A stretch of 51,133 nt of DNA. Origin: Nitrospira sp. (GTDB taxonomy: Bacteria > Nitrospirota > Nitrospiria > Nitrospirales > Nitrospiraceae). A program made the translations under genes and the position numbers. Below, piece by piece: positions 9,954 to 18,390 of the stretch. The notes beneath the pieces were generated by a model. It did no database searches and was not told where the DNA came from. It worked only from the letters and a program-made list of their open reading frames with translations. Every line of letters begins with the position of its first letter. The stretch's first letter is position 1. The DNA is taken from contig JAOUHD010000005.1 in assembly GCA_029865345.1 (NCBI GenBank), positions 1 to 51,133 on the forward strand. The letters are read 5' to 3'.

Positions 9954-11174
9954 ATGACAAAGCGGATTGGAATCGACGAATTACAGCCAGGCATGCTGAT
10001 CGAACAACTCGATCGGTCCTGGCTGAGTACACCATTTTTCCGGCACAAAATGACGATCACTTCGCATCAACAGATCGCACAGCTGAAGGCCTGTGGTGTT
10101 CAGACACTAGTCGTCTGCGTTGATGCAGAACCGGTCCAGGAGACGCCGGCACCGGAGCAAAGTCTTGCCGATGATTCCAATGTCCCAGTCGTGGAGGAAT
10201 CGGCGTCAGCGCCGCCGGTTGTCCCCTTCGAAGAAGAGCTGGCGGTTGCCCGACAGGTGTATCAGGCTGCGAAGACCGTCATTCAAGAGGCCATGCATGA
10301 CACGCGGCTGGGACGGGCGATCAACGTCGATGCGGTGAGAACAGTCGTGTCTGACATGACCGACAGCGTCTTTCGGAATCCGGACGCCTTATCCAGTCTG
10401 TCGAGACTCAAGCGATTCGACGAATATACCTTTTACCATTCCGTCAACACTTCCCTACTGGCCATGTCCTTGGGACAGAGCCTTGGGTTCGATCGGGCCG
10501 CCATCCATCTCGCCGGCGTGGGGACGTTGCTGCATGACATTGGAAAAACGAAAGTGCCCCTCGAAATCCTGAACAAGCCCGGCCGGTTTGAAGCGCATGA
10601 GATGGAGATCATGAAGCAACATGTCCTCAGAGGGGTTGAGGTCTTGGCCAGCACAACCGACTTAGGAGATTCATACGTCCAACCTGCGCTTGAGCATCAT
10701 GAGCGAGTGAATGGGGCCGGATATCCGCATCGGCGCGCTCGGAAAGACATCAGCCAATTCGGCCTCATCACGGCCATCGTCGATATCTATGATGCCATGA
10801 CAAGTGATCGGTGTTACCACAAAGGACAGCCTGCGCATCAAGCCCTTCAGTTGCTCTATCGTCTCTCGCTCGAAGGCCACCTTGACCCGACATTAGTCCA
10901 GCGATTCATCCAGGTCGTCGGAGTCTATCCAGTCGGCTCGGTGGTGGAGTTGAATACGGGTGAGACAGGCATCGTCAAACAGGTCAACCATGAGGCGCCA
11001 TTGGCGCCGGTGGTGCTCCTCGTGAAGAGTGCGGGGAATACCCTGCTTTCTCAACCACAGGAGAAAGATCTCTCCCAGCAGGACACGACGCCGCGCCGGA
11101 ACGTCAAGTCCGTTTTGCATCTCCACCAAACAGGGATCGATCCCGCCAATTACCTCGACAAGAAAGCGGCATAA
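9954..11174 (+). CDS. HD-GYP c-di-GMP phosphodiesterase
   Basis: A 406-residue soluble protein with an N-terminal DUF3391-type region (RIGIDELQPGMLIEQL) and a C-terminal HD-GYP domain. The metal-binding HD is in LLHDIGK, and the signature HHERVNGAGYP is complete, as is DIYDAMTSDR. Proteins with these residues hydrolyse c-di-GMP. A proline/acid-rich linker lies near 65-95. The C-terminal tail after the HD domain (VYPVGSVVELNTGE...) is a small beta-rich extension. A decayed copy of that same tail is found at 11685-11836. It follows the sigma-54 activator by 147 bases, so co-expression is possible. Confidence 0.9.
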   Translation: MTKRIGIDELQPGMLIEQLDRSWLSTPFFRHKMTITSHQQIAQLKACGVQTLVVCVDAEPVQETPAPEQSLADDSNVPVVEESASAPPVVPFEEELAVARQVYQAAKTVIQEAMHDTRLGRAINVDAVRTVVSDMTDSVFRNPDALSSLSRLKRFDEYTFYHSVNTSLLAMSLGQSLGFDRAAIHLAGVGTLLHDIGKTKVPLEILNKPGRFEAHEMEIMKQHVLRGVEVLASTTDLGDSYVQPALEHHERVNGAGYPHRRARKDISQFGLITAIVDIYDAMTSDRCYHKGQPAHQALQLLYRLSLEGHLDPTLVQRFIQVVGVYPVGSVVELNTGETGIVKQVNHEAPLAPVVLLVKSAGNTLLSQPQEKDLSQQDTTPRRNVKSVLHLHQTGIDPANYLDKKAA

Positions 11175-11467
11175 GCACCCTCGTCGCAGGAATACATTCA
11201 CAGCTGTAGTCATGCAGCCATCACCATCTATCTCGATCTCTCGCGAGAGAAAAACATCTATTAAAGACTCCCGACCCCTTTTATGAATCATGAGACTGAC
11301 AAACCCTTGACGAATTTAACTCCTTGGAACCGTCAATGATGTGACAACTATTACTCAAGTTAACTACGTAAATCATGAATCTTTGAAATACTGACATATG
11401 ACACCTTGGTACAGCTCTTGCTGTACTTCGATAGTAGCTGTGAACCTAACCACCCTAGGAGGAGTCA
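11175..11467. other. Intergenic, with 14-bp palindrome
   Basis: No gene is seen. A perfect 14-bp palindrome (TCTCTCGCGAGAGA, 11237-11250) is followed by a run of A. The stretch 11300-11420 is AT-rich for this genome and probably holds the promoter of the zinc-ribbon gene, but no clear -35/-10 pair was found. Confidence 0.4.
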
Positions 11468-11641
11468 ATGGAATGTCCGAAGTGCAAAGGGATGATGATG
11501 TTGGAGCGGTTTTCGGATTTCTTTCTCGTCTTTTACGCATGGAAATGCATCAACTGCGGCGCCATGATCGACCGCACCATCTCCAACAACCGTAGAAAAA
11601 GTCTGGCTGCTCGAGAGTCACAGACCGTCGCCACTCGGTAA
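11468..11641 (+). CDS. 57-residue zinc-ribbon protein
   Basis: A short gene encoding MECPKCKG...AWKCINCGAMIDRT and a basic tail (NNRRKSLAARESQ). The two CxxC pairs (C3/C6 and C27/C30) form a rubredoxin-like zinc knuckle. The hydrophobic segment between them (FSDFFLVFYAW) is unusually aromatic. The start is firm: AGGAGG lies about seven bases before the ATG. It is followed by a 9-bp hairpin. Similar tiny zinc ribbons are usually annotated as hypothetical. A nucleic-acid or protein-binding role is possible but not shown. Confidence 0.8.
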   Translation: MECPKCKGMMMLERFSDFFLVFYAWKCINCGAMIDRTISNNRRKSLAARESQTVATR

Positions 11642-11653
11642 GTTCGTACCGTT

Positions 11654-11674
11654 CGGGCTCGGGTTCCGAGCCCG
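11654..11674 (+). terminator. Hairpin after the zinc-ribbon gene
   Basis: A perfect 9-bp GC-rich stem (11654-11662 with 11666-11674) with loop GTT, 12 bases past the stop. No T-tract follows, so its role as a terminator is only probable. Confidence 0.5.
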
Positions 11675-11684
11675 CAGGAACCCA

Positions 11685-11836
11685 GTGGTCGTCGATATCT
11701 ATCCGTTTGAGTTATTAGACTGAATGCAGCCGAGACTGGCTTCATCAAACAGGCGAACCACCAGATACCGCTTGCACCGGTGATCTTCCTGCTTAAGAGC
11801 GCGCTGGGATCACCCCATCCGCAAAGGAATATTTAG
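11685..11836 (+). pseudogene. Remnant of an HD-GYP gene C-terminus
   Basis: Conceptual translation gives VVDIYP, then after one frame change RLNAAETGFIKQANHQIPLAPVIFLLKSA (quoted in parts), ending at TAG 11834-11836. This matches the tail of the HD-GYP protein at 9954-11174, which reads VVGVYP, ELNTGETGIVKQVNH and PLAPVVLLVKSA. The copy has no start, no HD domain and a frameshift near 11710, so it is dead. It implies that a second HD-GYP gene, or a duplicate of the first, once stood here and that the zinc-ribbon gene now occupies part of its place. Confidence 0.8.
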
Positions 11837-11986
11837 CCCCACCCCCAAGCCATTACTGATCGTCTTCAGGGTTATGCTCAGAGCATGAATCTCAAATACC
11901 AACACTCCTTAGATTGCCTTGCTCGCAGTTCCACATCGGCGAGCCACGTAAACTCGCCCCAGCACCGCAATGGCAACGTCATGTGC

Positions 11987-14391
11987 TCAACCTTCGCACT
12001 CAGCGAGGGTGGCCTGGGCCCAAACGAGGTCGGGCGAGCTGAGGCGGACGTAGATGTCCACCGCGCGCCTGGCGTAGGGCAAGGCCTCGGCGGATTTGCC
12101 TTGGCGCACAAGGGCGTGGGCGAGTCGGCGGTTGTCCTCGGCGATCAACTCCTGACGGCCGACGGCTTCGGACAAGGGTAGTGCCTCTCGTGCCAGAGCC
12201 TCGGCGGTCGGCCAATCCTTCCGGTGGAGAACCAGATTAGCCAGATTGCCGGTGTACGTGGCCACGCCCTCGTCGTAACCGACGGCGCGGGCTACACGCA
12301 GCGCCTCGCGATAATGCTCCTCCGCAGTGGCAAAATGGCCAGAGCCGTTCTCTGCAACGGCGAGGGAGTTCAGGCAGATGGCCACGTCCACGCTCTCAGC
12401 GGCGAGGCTGCGGTGCAAGTCGAGCGTCTCACGGTAGGCAGCGATGGCGGCGGGGTAATCCTTCTTCAATTCATGGCCGCTGCCGCGCAAAAAGATGGCG
12501 ATGGCCCACTCGCGGGCACCAGCCTTGGCCCAGTGGGCGGCGGCGCGGTCGGCACAGGTAAGCACATCATCGGCCTGCCGGCGGAGGCTGTGAATGTAGC
12601 CGGCGTCATAGGCGCGCCAGCCAGCCCTATCGTGGTCGGCATCGGCCAGGGCTCTGGCTTCGGCTTTTTCGTTGAGGGCGAGCCATTCATCCCAGCGGCC
12701 TTGAAAATCCAGGAAGGTCTGAAGCGCAGCGCACAGGGTTTGGAGGCGCTCATTGTCGCTCGCGAGGAAGAGGCCCAGTGCGGGGGCGATGCCAGGCCAG
12801 GCGGCTTCGAGCGTGGGGAAGCAGGTATGGTTATCGTAGCCATTCTCGATGATGAGGGCATAGGCGCGCTTTTCCAGACGGTCACCGGTTTCCGCCACCA
12901 CCTCGGGCTTTTTCTTCCGCAGGAAGTCCGCAACCATCGGCACAAGGGTGAAGGCCTTCAGTTCGTCGGTGGGGACGGCGAGTGAGCGAACAGTGAGGCT
13001 GCGCAATGCGCGGTCGGTGTCTGGCTCCGGCAGCGCGACGATGGTGGCGACGTGCTCTACTTTCACCGGCAGGGTGAAGTAGGTGAGCGCGCAGAGGGCT
13101 TTGGTTTCCGCATCGCTGAAGTCCTCCACCAGATCGCCGAAGATGAATTCCAACGGGTCATTGCCCTCTGGGCAGGAGCGGAGGAAGTGGAGCGCATCGG
13201 TGAAGGTGAGGCAGTGGCCACGCCCAAGCTGGCCAGCAGTCCAGCGCAGCAGCAACGGCTTGCCGCCGGTCTCGCGGTAGAGGACATGGCGCTCGGCGTT
13301 GCTGGTCTTTGCCAGGAGCTGATTGTGTGTGGCGAGTTCGGCGAGAGTGTCGAGCGCGGCTTGCTGGCTGAGTTTTTCCAGGATGAGTTCCTCAGCCCCG
13401 GAGCCGATGCGCCCGCGGCTGGTGAGGATGGCTTTGCAGCCGGCGGGTAGTTTCTTGACGAAGGTGAACAGAGTATCGCGTTCACGTTTGACCAGGCTTT
13501 CAAGGTTGTCGAGGACGAGGAGGGTCTGTGTGCCACGCAGGGCGTCGAGCAATAGGCGCGGACGCTGGCCCTCGGGACCTTGGCGATGTCGGAGCAGCCG
13601 AGTTCGCGGGCGAGTTCGCCGAAGAGCTCGGCGAGTCCACTGATGAGGAAGCCACTGAGGTCGCGCAGGCCGTCGTCGTCCAGCTCACGAGTCTTGAGCG
13701 AGATGAAGACGATCTTTTTGAAAACATCCGGCGACGCATCGTAGGCAGCGCGGACAGCGAGCGATGTCTTACCCATGCCGCCAGGGCCATCAATCAATGC
13801 GCCCCAGGTACGAGAGTCGGGATCGAGGGCATCAGCGACTTTCTTCAATTCCTCCTCACGTCCGAAGAACGGCTGGAGCGTGGGGAGGTTGTGGGGGATG
13901 GTGGTTTTCAATCTTCCGCCATCTCCGCCAGAACTCTCCCGCACGCGACCACCAAGCCATCTGACGATATTGTCGAAATCCTGCGTGGCGCGGAATCGGT
14001 GGTAACGCTCCAGCTTCGCGGAGAGGTGTTTCGAATCGGCATCGTCGAAAAGGACGACGCGAATGTTTTCGATGACTCCGTTGGCTTTGTAGATGCGGTG
14101 GCGGAGATCATCCGCCTCACAGGCAGCGCCAAGACCGGTGCCGGGAGGTTGCTTTTTATCAAAGCACTGAAACCACGACTCGCTGCCAATGATGATGACG
14201 TAGTCGGTATTGAGCGCGCTATCGCTGCTCCATTTACCCTAACCATCGGCAGGTCCTTCGGGTTTCTCGTCAAGCAAGAATTGATCGAGGACTACGTTGA
14301 TGCCGCAAACGCGGAGACGTTCGCCGAAAGAACGAACGCGCACGCGCTCCACATCACTTGTTTGGCGATAGCTGAGAAATACCGTCTTCAT
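11987..14391 (-). pseudogene. SEFIR/TIR-NB-ARC-TPR protein, disrupted
   Basis: A STAND-type signalling gene, readable through two lesions. Starting at the ATG at 14391, an N-terminal SEFIR/TIR-like domain begins MKTVFLSYRQTSD. Codon 51 is TAG (14239-14241), probably from TGG, since the same frame continues with GKWSSDSALNTDYVIIIG. Next comes an NB-ARC domain with FFGREEEL and P-loop GPGGMGKTS. A one-base loss in the run at 13574-13576 then shifts the frame. Beyond it come LLVLDNLES, TSRGRI and GGKPLLLR, then TPR repeats to 11987. Intact relatives act in signalling or antiphage defence. The GC-rich block differs from its neighbours, which suggests transfer. Two lesions make inactivity likely. 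Confidence 0.85.
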
Positions 14392-14588
14392 GCGTTCGTG
14401 ACCTTTGCTCACGAAAATGAATTGCGCCAACAAACGTTTGAACAAGGACGAATCCCGCGCATTTTCAGCCGATTCTTAAAAACTCTCAATCTCGGTGGAT
14501 GGAACGCAGCTATTGTGGCAGTTCGCCTGAAGAGACCTGCTTATCATGAACGAGGTTTTAGAGAAGAGCAGAAGCTTGTTTACCGCCC

Positions 14589-15455
14589 CTACAGCTTCTT
14601 CCTCACATCCTTCCAATCCCTCGCCACCTTGGCTTTCCGTGGCGCCTCCCCTTTTGATGGTTCCGGCACCATGATCGCGTCGAGACGGCGCTGGACAAAA
14701 GACTCAACGAAGGCTTTCGATCGGCCAACGCCGACCTTCACCGTCCTCCAACCAGCTGCATGGAACTCGTCTATCCTTGCCCCCAAGGCGTTCGTATCAG
14801 CCGGCAGCGCCAAGATATAGCCAGTTGGAAGCTTGTATCTCTTGAGCCAGTCCCTTGCCTCAGCGCTCTTCTGAAACCCATCCCCTCCCACAGGCAAAGT
14901 CACGACATAGATGACACGATAGTAAAACTGTGTGAGTTTTCCAAGCTCATCGGCAACCTCAGCCATCGGTTTCCGTTCCGATTCAAACGCGATTCCGATG
15001 GAAGGGACTCGACCCGGTAGTGGTTCTTCAATCAGCGACGACAATTCGATCATGAGAATAGGCTGCCGCTTCTCCCACACCGCGAGATTGGCCTGGCCTT
15101 CTGCCTGGTCGATTCGCAGGCTGTTGCCGACACGGACGTGGACTGGTGCGAGCCCTTGCACCTTTGGAGTATAGGTGAAGAACGCCCTGCCATCACCGCC
15201 GGTCAGCGCCGTGGCGACAACCTTCCCATCCACGACGAGTTCAAGTGGTTCCCCGCCCAATGCAGCAATGAGCATGAGCCGTTTCGAGATGAGTTTCGCC
15301 TCTACGGTAGCTGGCTGGCCAGGAGCCGTCAGCGCGTCTCTGACGAGAATCGCGGCGGAACTTTTCTCCGCAGCGAACAGCAGACCCGGCGAGGCAACAA
15401 TGAGAAGAAAGAGAGCAAAACAGGCTTTGCGGGTTTGGCTCATTATCTGCCGCAT
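14589..15455 (-). CDS. Secreted protein, Ig-like plus HAD-like fold
   Basis: About 288 residues with a signal peptide (ending near LLFAAEK). Residues 35-120 look like a beta-sandwich (EAKLISKRLMLIAALGGEPLELVVDGK...). The C-terminal half has the strand pattern of a HAD/LNS2-like fold: ILMIELSS where a catalytic enzyme would have DxDxT, then VIYVVTLP, then GYILALPAD. If the fold is right the nucleophile is missing and the domain is not a phosphatase. The family is not recognised with confidence. The start is uncertain: ATG at 15455 is used, and ATG at 15443 would also give a good signal peptide. It lies 48 bases after bcp on the same strand. Confidence 0.6.
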   Translation of the reverse strand: MRQIMSQTRKACFALFLLIVASPGLLFAAEKSSAAILVRDALTAPGQPATVEAKLISKRLMLIAALGGEPLELVVDGKVVATALTGGDGRAFFTYTPKVQGLAPVHVRVGNSLRIDQAEGQANLAVWEKRQPILMIELSSLIEEPLPGRVPSIGIAFESERKPMAEVADELGKLTQFYYRVIYVVTLPVGGDGFQKSAEARDWLKRYKLPTGYILALPADTNALGARIDEFHAAGWRTVKVGVGRSKAFVESFVQRRLDAIMVPEPSKGEAPRKAKVARDWKDVRKKL

Positions 15456-15503
15456 CGCCTTACTGGCCAAGAAAAGGACGGATTACGAATTCGTGTGTGG
15501 ACG

Positions 15504-15971
15504 CTAGGCTTTCAGGGCTTTGAGCACTTCGTCCGCATGGCCATCGACGCTCACCTTCCGAAAGATTGCCTTGAGCTTGCCTTCGAGATCAATGACGAAC
15601 GTGCTGCGCTCGATCCCCCAGTACTTTCTCCCGTACATATTCTTCTCTTTGTACACGCCGTAGGCCTTGGAGATCGCCGCATCTTCATCGCTGAGGAGGG
15701 GGAACGGCAATCCGAATTTCTTGATGAACTTCTGATGCGATTCCTTTCCATCCAAACTCACTCCAACGATGGCGCCTCCCGCTCGGAGAATCTGCGACTC
15801 CACATCACGAAAATCACAGGACTCTTTCGTGCAACCAGGGGTGTCGTCTTTCGGATAGAAATAGAGGACGATCTGCTTACCCTTGAAACTCTTCAAAGTC
15901 ATGGATTTCCCATGCTGGTCCGGGATTGAGAGTTCCGGTGCCTGATCCCCTACTGCAAGTTCTTTACTCAT
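15504..15971 (-). CDS. bcp: Bcp-type thiol peroxidase
   Basis: Peroxiredoxin Q/Bcp of 155 residues that reduces hydroperoxides using thioredoxin. The peroxidatic cysteine is in DDTPGCTKESCDFRD, with the second cysteine five residues later, the pattern of the two-cysteine Bcp subgroup. YFYPKDDTPG and the C-terminal GIERSTFVID are also typical. AAGGATGA precedes the ATG at 15971; the longer open frame up to 16172 overlaps the upstream TPR gene and is not used. It sits 13 bases after that gene and is probably co-transcribed. A thioredoxin gene lies at 31.7 kb. Confidence 0.95.
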   Translation of the reverse strand: MSKELAVGDQAPELSIPDQHGKSMTLKSFKGKQIVLYFYPKDDTPGCTKESCDFRDVESQILRAGGAIVGVSLDGKESHQKFIKKFGLPFPLLSDEDAAISKAYGVYKEKNMYGRKYWGIERSTFVIDLEGKLKAIFRKVSVDGHADEVLKALKA

Positions 15972-15984
15972 TGATTCATCCTTT

Positions 15985-16440
15985 TCAATATCTCGGCATC
16001 CCGCCGAAGTTCGGTCGGTGGGTCCCATAGGGACGATCCTTCGTGCGGCCCTTGTTCTCAGGATTCCCATAGGCTGAAAGCGCCGGTGAGTCCCAAATGG
16101 TCTTGTCTCCAGGAGACAGGTTGGCCGCTTCCAAAAAATGCTGCCGCGCAACTTCTGAATCACCAAGTGCATTCAAGGCCAACGCATAGTTGTAATGGGC
16201 TGGTCCAGATTGCGGAGCCGCCGCCATGGCTTGCTCGAAATGCCGTTTGGCCTCCTCGTACTGTTTTGCCTGATACGCTTGCGTTCCCTGTTCTGTCAAC
16301 GCCGTGGCCTGAGCCTTTACCTCATTCTCAAGGCCAAGCGGGACAAGCGGTTTACGTTTCTGCGAACACGCCGTTGTCCCAACCAGCAGCAACACGAGAC
16401 CTACAACTCCCCATCGTGCTACGGTTTTTCTCATGGCCAT
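15985..16440 (-). CDS. TPR lipoprotein
   Basis: A 151-residue lipoprotein: signal sequence with lipobox VGTTAC (C25), then about two TPR units (ALTEQGTQAYQAKQYEEAKRHF and PAHYNYALALNALGDSEVARQHF, quoted in part), then a proline/glycine-rich tail. TPR lipoproteins usually scaffold envelope complexes; the partner is unknown. Two ATGs six bases apart (16440 and 16434) could start it. GAGGG just upstream is closer to ideal spacing for the second. It is the first gene of a minus-strand pair with bcp. Confidence 0.8.
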   Translation of the reverse strand: MAMRKTVARWGVVGLVLLLVGTTACSQKRKPLVPLGLENEVKAQATALTEQGTQAYQAKQYEEAKRHFEQAMAAAPQSGPAHYNYALALNALGDSEVARQHFLEAANLSPGDKTIWDSPALSAYGNPENKGRTKDRPYGTHRPNFGGMPRY

Positions 16441-16453
16441 AGACCCTCAGCCT

Positions 16454-16729
16454 TCAGATCCTCGTCTGTTTGTGCGTCTCTTCTTCGAACGTCTTGCGAT
16501 ACAAGATATCCCACTCCGTGCTTCCTTCAACAATCCCCCGAGCATACGATGTCAACTTGGCTTTCACCCTTTGATCAATCGCCTGTTCCTGCATCAACTC
16601 AGCGGCCACCACCTGCTTAATCGCTTTTAAGACCCGCTCATCATTGCCCGTCACTTTCGCTCCCGTATATTTCTTGACAGCCGTGAGGATGACATGAGCC
16701 AGATGATTCGCCTTGTCTTCGCTCAACAT
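16454..16729 (-). CDS. DUF507 family protein
   Basis: A 91-residue, mostly helical, charged protein beginning MLSEDKANHLAHVIL and ending in the DUF507-type helix WDILYRKTFEEE. DUF507 proteins have no established function. A second, more canonical member lies just upstream (16829-17110), so this is a tandem pair of diverged paralogues. The stop lies 13 bases before the TPR lipoprotein start. Confidence 0.8.
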   Translation of the reverse strand: MLSEDKANHLAHVILTAVKKYTGAKVTGNDERVLKAIKQVVAAELMQEQAIDQRVKAKLTSYARGIVEGSTEWDILYRKTFEEETHKQTRI

Positions 16730-16820
16730 ACGAACTACGTGGAACGTGAGCAGTGAGAGGTGAAAAGGCCGGATAAAACCCAGCTATTCTTTACACCTTA
16801 TGCCGCTTCACGTTATCACG

Positions 16821-16836
16821 TCCTATAGCTATAGGA
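16821..16836. repeat. 16-bp perfect palindrome
   Basis: TCCTATAGCTATAGGA is its own reverse complement and overlaps the stop of the canonical DUF507 gene. It may be an operator or a weak structure; no known family is recognised. Confidence 0.5.
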
Positions 16837-17110
16837 TGATACCTCGTTCACGGACCAACTTCTGCTTCACCATCAGAAACATCTTTTGGTAATCAACCTG
16901 CCCTCGATCAATTTGCTCTTCATAGGCCTTCAGCATCTGCCGCACTTCCGCATTCACACGATCCTCAACAGATAACTCAGAGGTGATGGCCTGCTCCAAT
17001 ACCTCGACAAATCCCTTCCGCTCTCCGATAAGTTCAATGTGGCCTTCCTCTTGGAGACGACCGGCCAGGCTCTCAGCCATGTGTCGTACACGCTCTTTGG
17101 ACAGCCGCAT
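16829..17110 (-). CDS. DUF507 family protein (canonical)
   Basis: A 93-residue protein that fits DUF507 from end to end: MRLSKERVRHMAE at the N-terminus, the charged middle helix EDRVNAEVRQML, and the typical C-terminus KQKLVRERGIIL. Function unknown in the family. The ATG at 17110 lies five bases beyond the stop of the upstream cyclophilin-like gene (17116-17118). A GTG at 17119 in the same frame overlaps that stop and is the alternative start. Confidence 0.85.
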   Translation of the reverse strand: MRLSKERVRHMAESLAGRLQEEGHIELIGERKGFVEVLEQAITSELSVEDRVNAEVRQMLKAYEEQIDRGQVDYQKMFLMVKQKLVRERGIIL

Positions 17111-17115
17111 GGCCC

Positions 17116-17499
17116 TCACCCCGGTTCAAGATGTATTGTCGGAACTTCCATCACCTGCCGAAGTCGGGTTGCATCCCCTATGATCGCCCCGATGATATTG
17201 ACGCGATCAGCAGGGACGGGATCCGCACCCAAACTCATGGGGGTTCTTCCAAAAAAGATTGCCAGGACTTTCCCTGCTCCCCAGAAGGCGATGTCTCCGA
17301 CTTTCACCTGAGTCGTCGCGATTTCTCGATAGTCGCGGACTCCTGAAATTGGGAAGTAAAACTCTTCTCCCCACGTGGTAATGGCAGCCGTGACTGGAAG
17401 CGCGGCATAGACTTCGTCAGCCGTCTTTGTTTTTCTGAGTTCTGCCTCCAGCTGAACTCCGCCCACGGTAATACGAATTCTCTTTGCCGGCGCAGTCAT
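17116..17499 (-). CDS. Cyclophilin-like fold protein (TM1367 type)
   Basis: A 127-residue single-domain protein like the TM1367/DUF369 group, which shares a beta-barrel with cyclophilins. Supporting sequences are IRITVGGVQLEAEL, TWGEEFYFPI, VKVGDIAFWG and AIFFGRTPMS. Whether it has prolyl isomerase activity is unknown. It is the first gene of the minus-strand run that continues into the two DUF507 genes, and it is divergent from the RNase H-fold gene (96 bases between starts), so a bidirectional promoter probably lies at 17500-17595. Confidence 0.75.
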   Translation of the reverse strand: MTAPAKRIRITVGGVQLEAELRKTKTADEVYAALPVTAAITTWGEEFYFPISGVRDYREIATTQVKVGDIAFWGAGKVLAIFFGRTPMSLGADPVPADRVNIIGAIIGDATRLRQVMEVPTIHLEPG

Positions 17500-17595
17500 A
17501 CGATCAATGGCTCCACCCGTTCCTTCACTGCATTCTTTGTGATGCTGCGAACTCTAGCTTGTCTCCTATACGAAATCAAGGCTACAATCCACGGA

Positions 17596-18390
17596 ATGCT
17601 GACTTCCAGTTTCATCTTCCTCCCGGGCGTCGGACCAGTCACGGAACGGCGTTGGTGGCAAGAGGGCCTGCTCGATTGGCGAAGCTTCCTGGATCGTCCG
17701 TCCGTAGCCGGTCTCTCCGAGCAGCGCAAGACCTGGTACGATAAAGAGCTTCGAGAGGCGCAATCGCTGACAGAAAAGGGACAGATTCATATGTTTGGCT
17801 CCCGCCTTCCACGGCGAGAACATTGGCGACTCTACAAAGCCTGCCGACCTCGGATAAGCTTTCTCGACATCGAAACGACCGGCGCATCGCCGGAATCAGG
17901 AGAGGTGACTGTCGTTGGGCTTCATCACGGAGGAAACACGACAAGCCTGGTTCGTGGCGAAACCCTGACGACCGAGCGGTTGCAGACGGAGCTTGATCAC
18001 TGTGACCTCCTTGTGACATTTTTCGGATCCGTCTTTGATGTCCCCTACCTCCGTGCCAAGTTTCCTGATCTCCGGTTTCCCACATTGCACTTCGACCTCT
18101 GTTTTGCCGCCCGTCGGCTTGCGTTACGTGGAGGGCTGAAACACATCGAAAAAGAACTAGGGATCGCGCGCAACATGACCATCAGCGGTCTCGACGGATT
18201 GGATGCGGTCCGCCTATGGTTCCTGTGGCGAGGAGGTGACATGATCGCTCGTGATACGCTCTTGACCTACAACCGGGCGGATACCGAAAACCTCGTACTC
18301 CTTGCCGATCGCTTCTATGAGGACATGATGTCACGGTTTGGCCCTTCCTCATTATTGTCGACCACCCTTCAACCGGCCTATTCCCAATGA
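17596..18390 (+). CDS. RNase H-fold exonuclease, YprB-like
   Basis: A 264-residue protein of the YprB/RNase_H_2 family. The N-terminal segment SSFIFLPGVGPVTERRW resembles a helix-hairpin-helix. The DEDD active-site residues can be followed: D91 and E93 in FLDIETTG, the aspartate of FFGSVFDVPYL, FDLCFAARR, and the final aspartate in YNRADTENLVLL. It should be a metal-dependent 3'-5' nuclease; the substrate is unknown. The ATG at 17596 begins at the conserved N-terminus; an in-frame ATG at 17539 would add 19 atypical residues. It overlaps the PP2C gene by four bases (ATGA), indicating translational coupling. Confidence 0.82.
   Translation: MLTSSFIFLPGVGPVTERRWWQEGLLDWRSFLDRPSVAGLSEQRKTWYDKELREAQSLTEKGQIHMFGSRLPRREHWRLYKACRPRISFLDIETTGASPESGEVTVVGLHHGGNTTSLVRGETLTTERLQTELDHCDLLVTFFGSVFDVPYLRAKFPDLRFPTLHFDLCFAARRLALRGGLKHIEKELGIARNMTISGLDGLDAVRLWFLWRGGDMIARDTLLTYNRADTENLVLLADRFYEDMMSRFGPSSLLSTTLQPAYSQ

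Noticed and set aside
11398-11595. 65-codon frame overlapping the zinc-ribbon gene
   Set aside because: The overlapping frame at 11468-11641 has the ribosome-binding site and both CxxC pairs; this one has neither.
12224-12985. 253-codon plus-strand frame opposite the TPR part of the SEFIR gene
   Set aside because: It arises from GC-rich coding sequence on the other strand; the minus strand carries clear TPR helices.
13528-14820. 430-codon plus-strand frame
   Set aside because: Antisense to the SEFIR and NB-ARC parts and to the next gene; no domain is seen, while the minus strand shows P-loop and SEFIR motifs.
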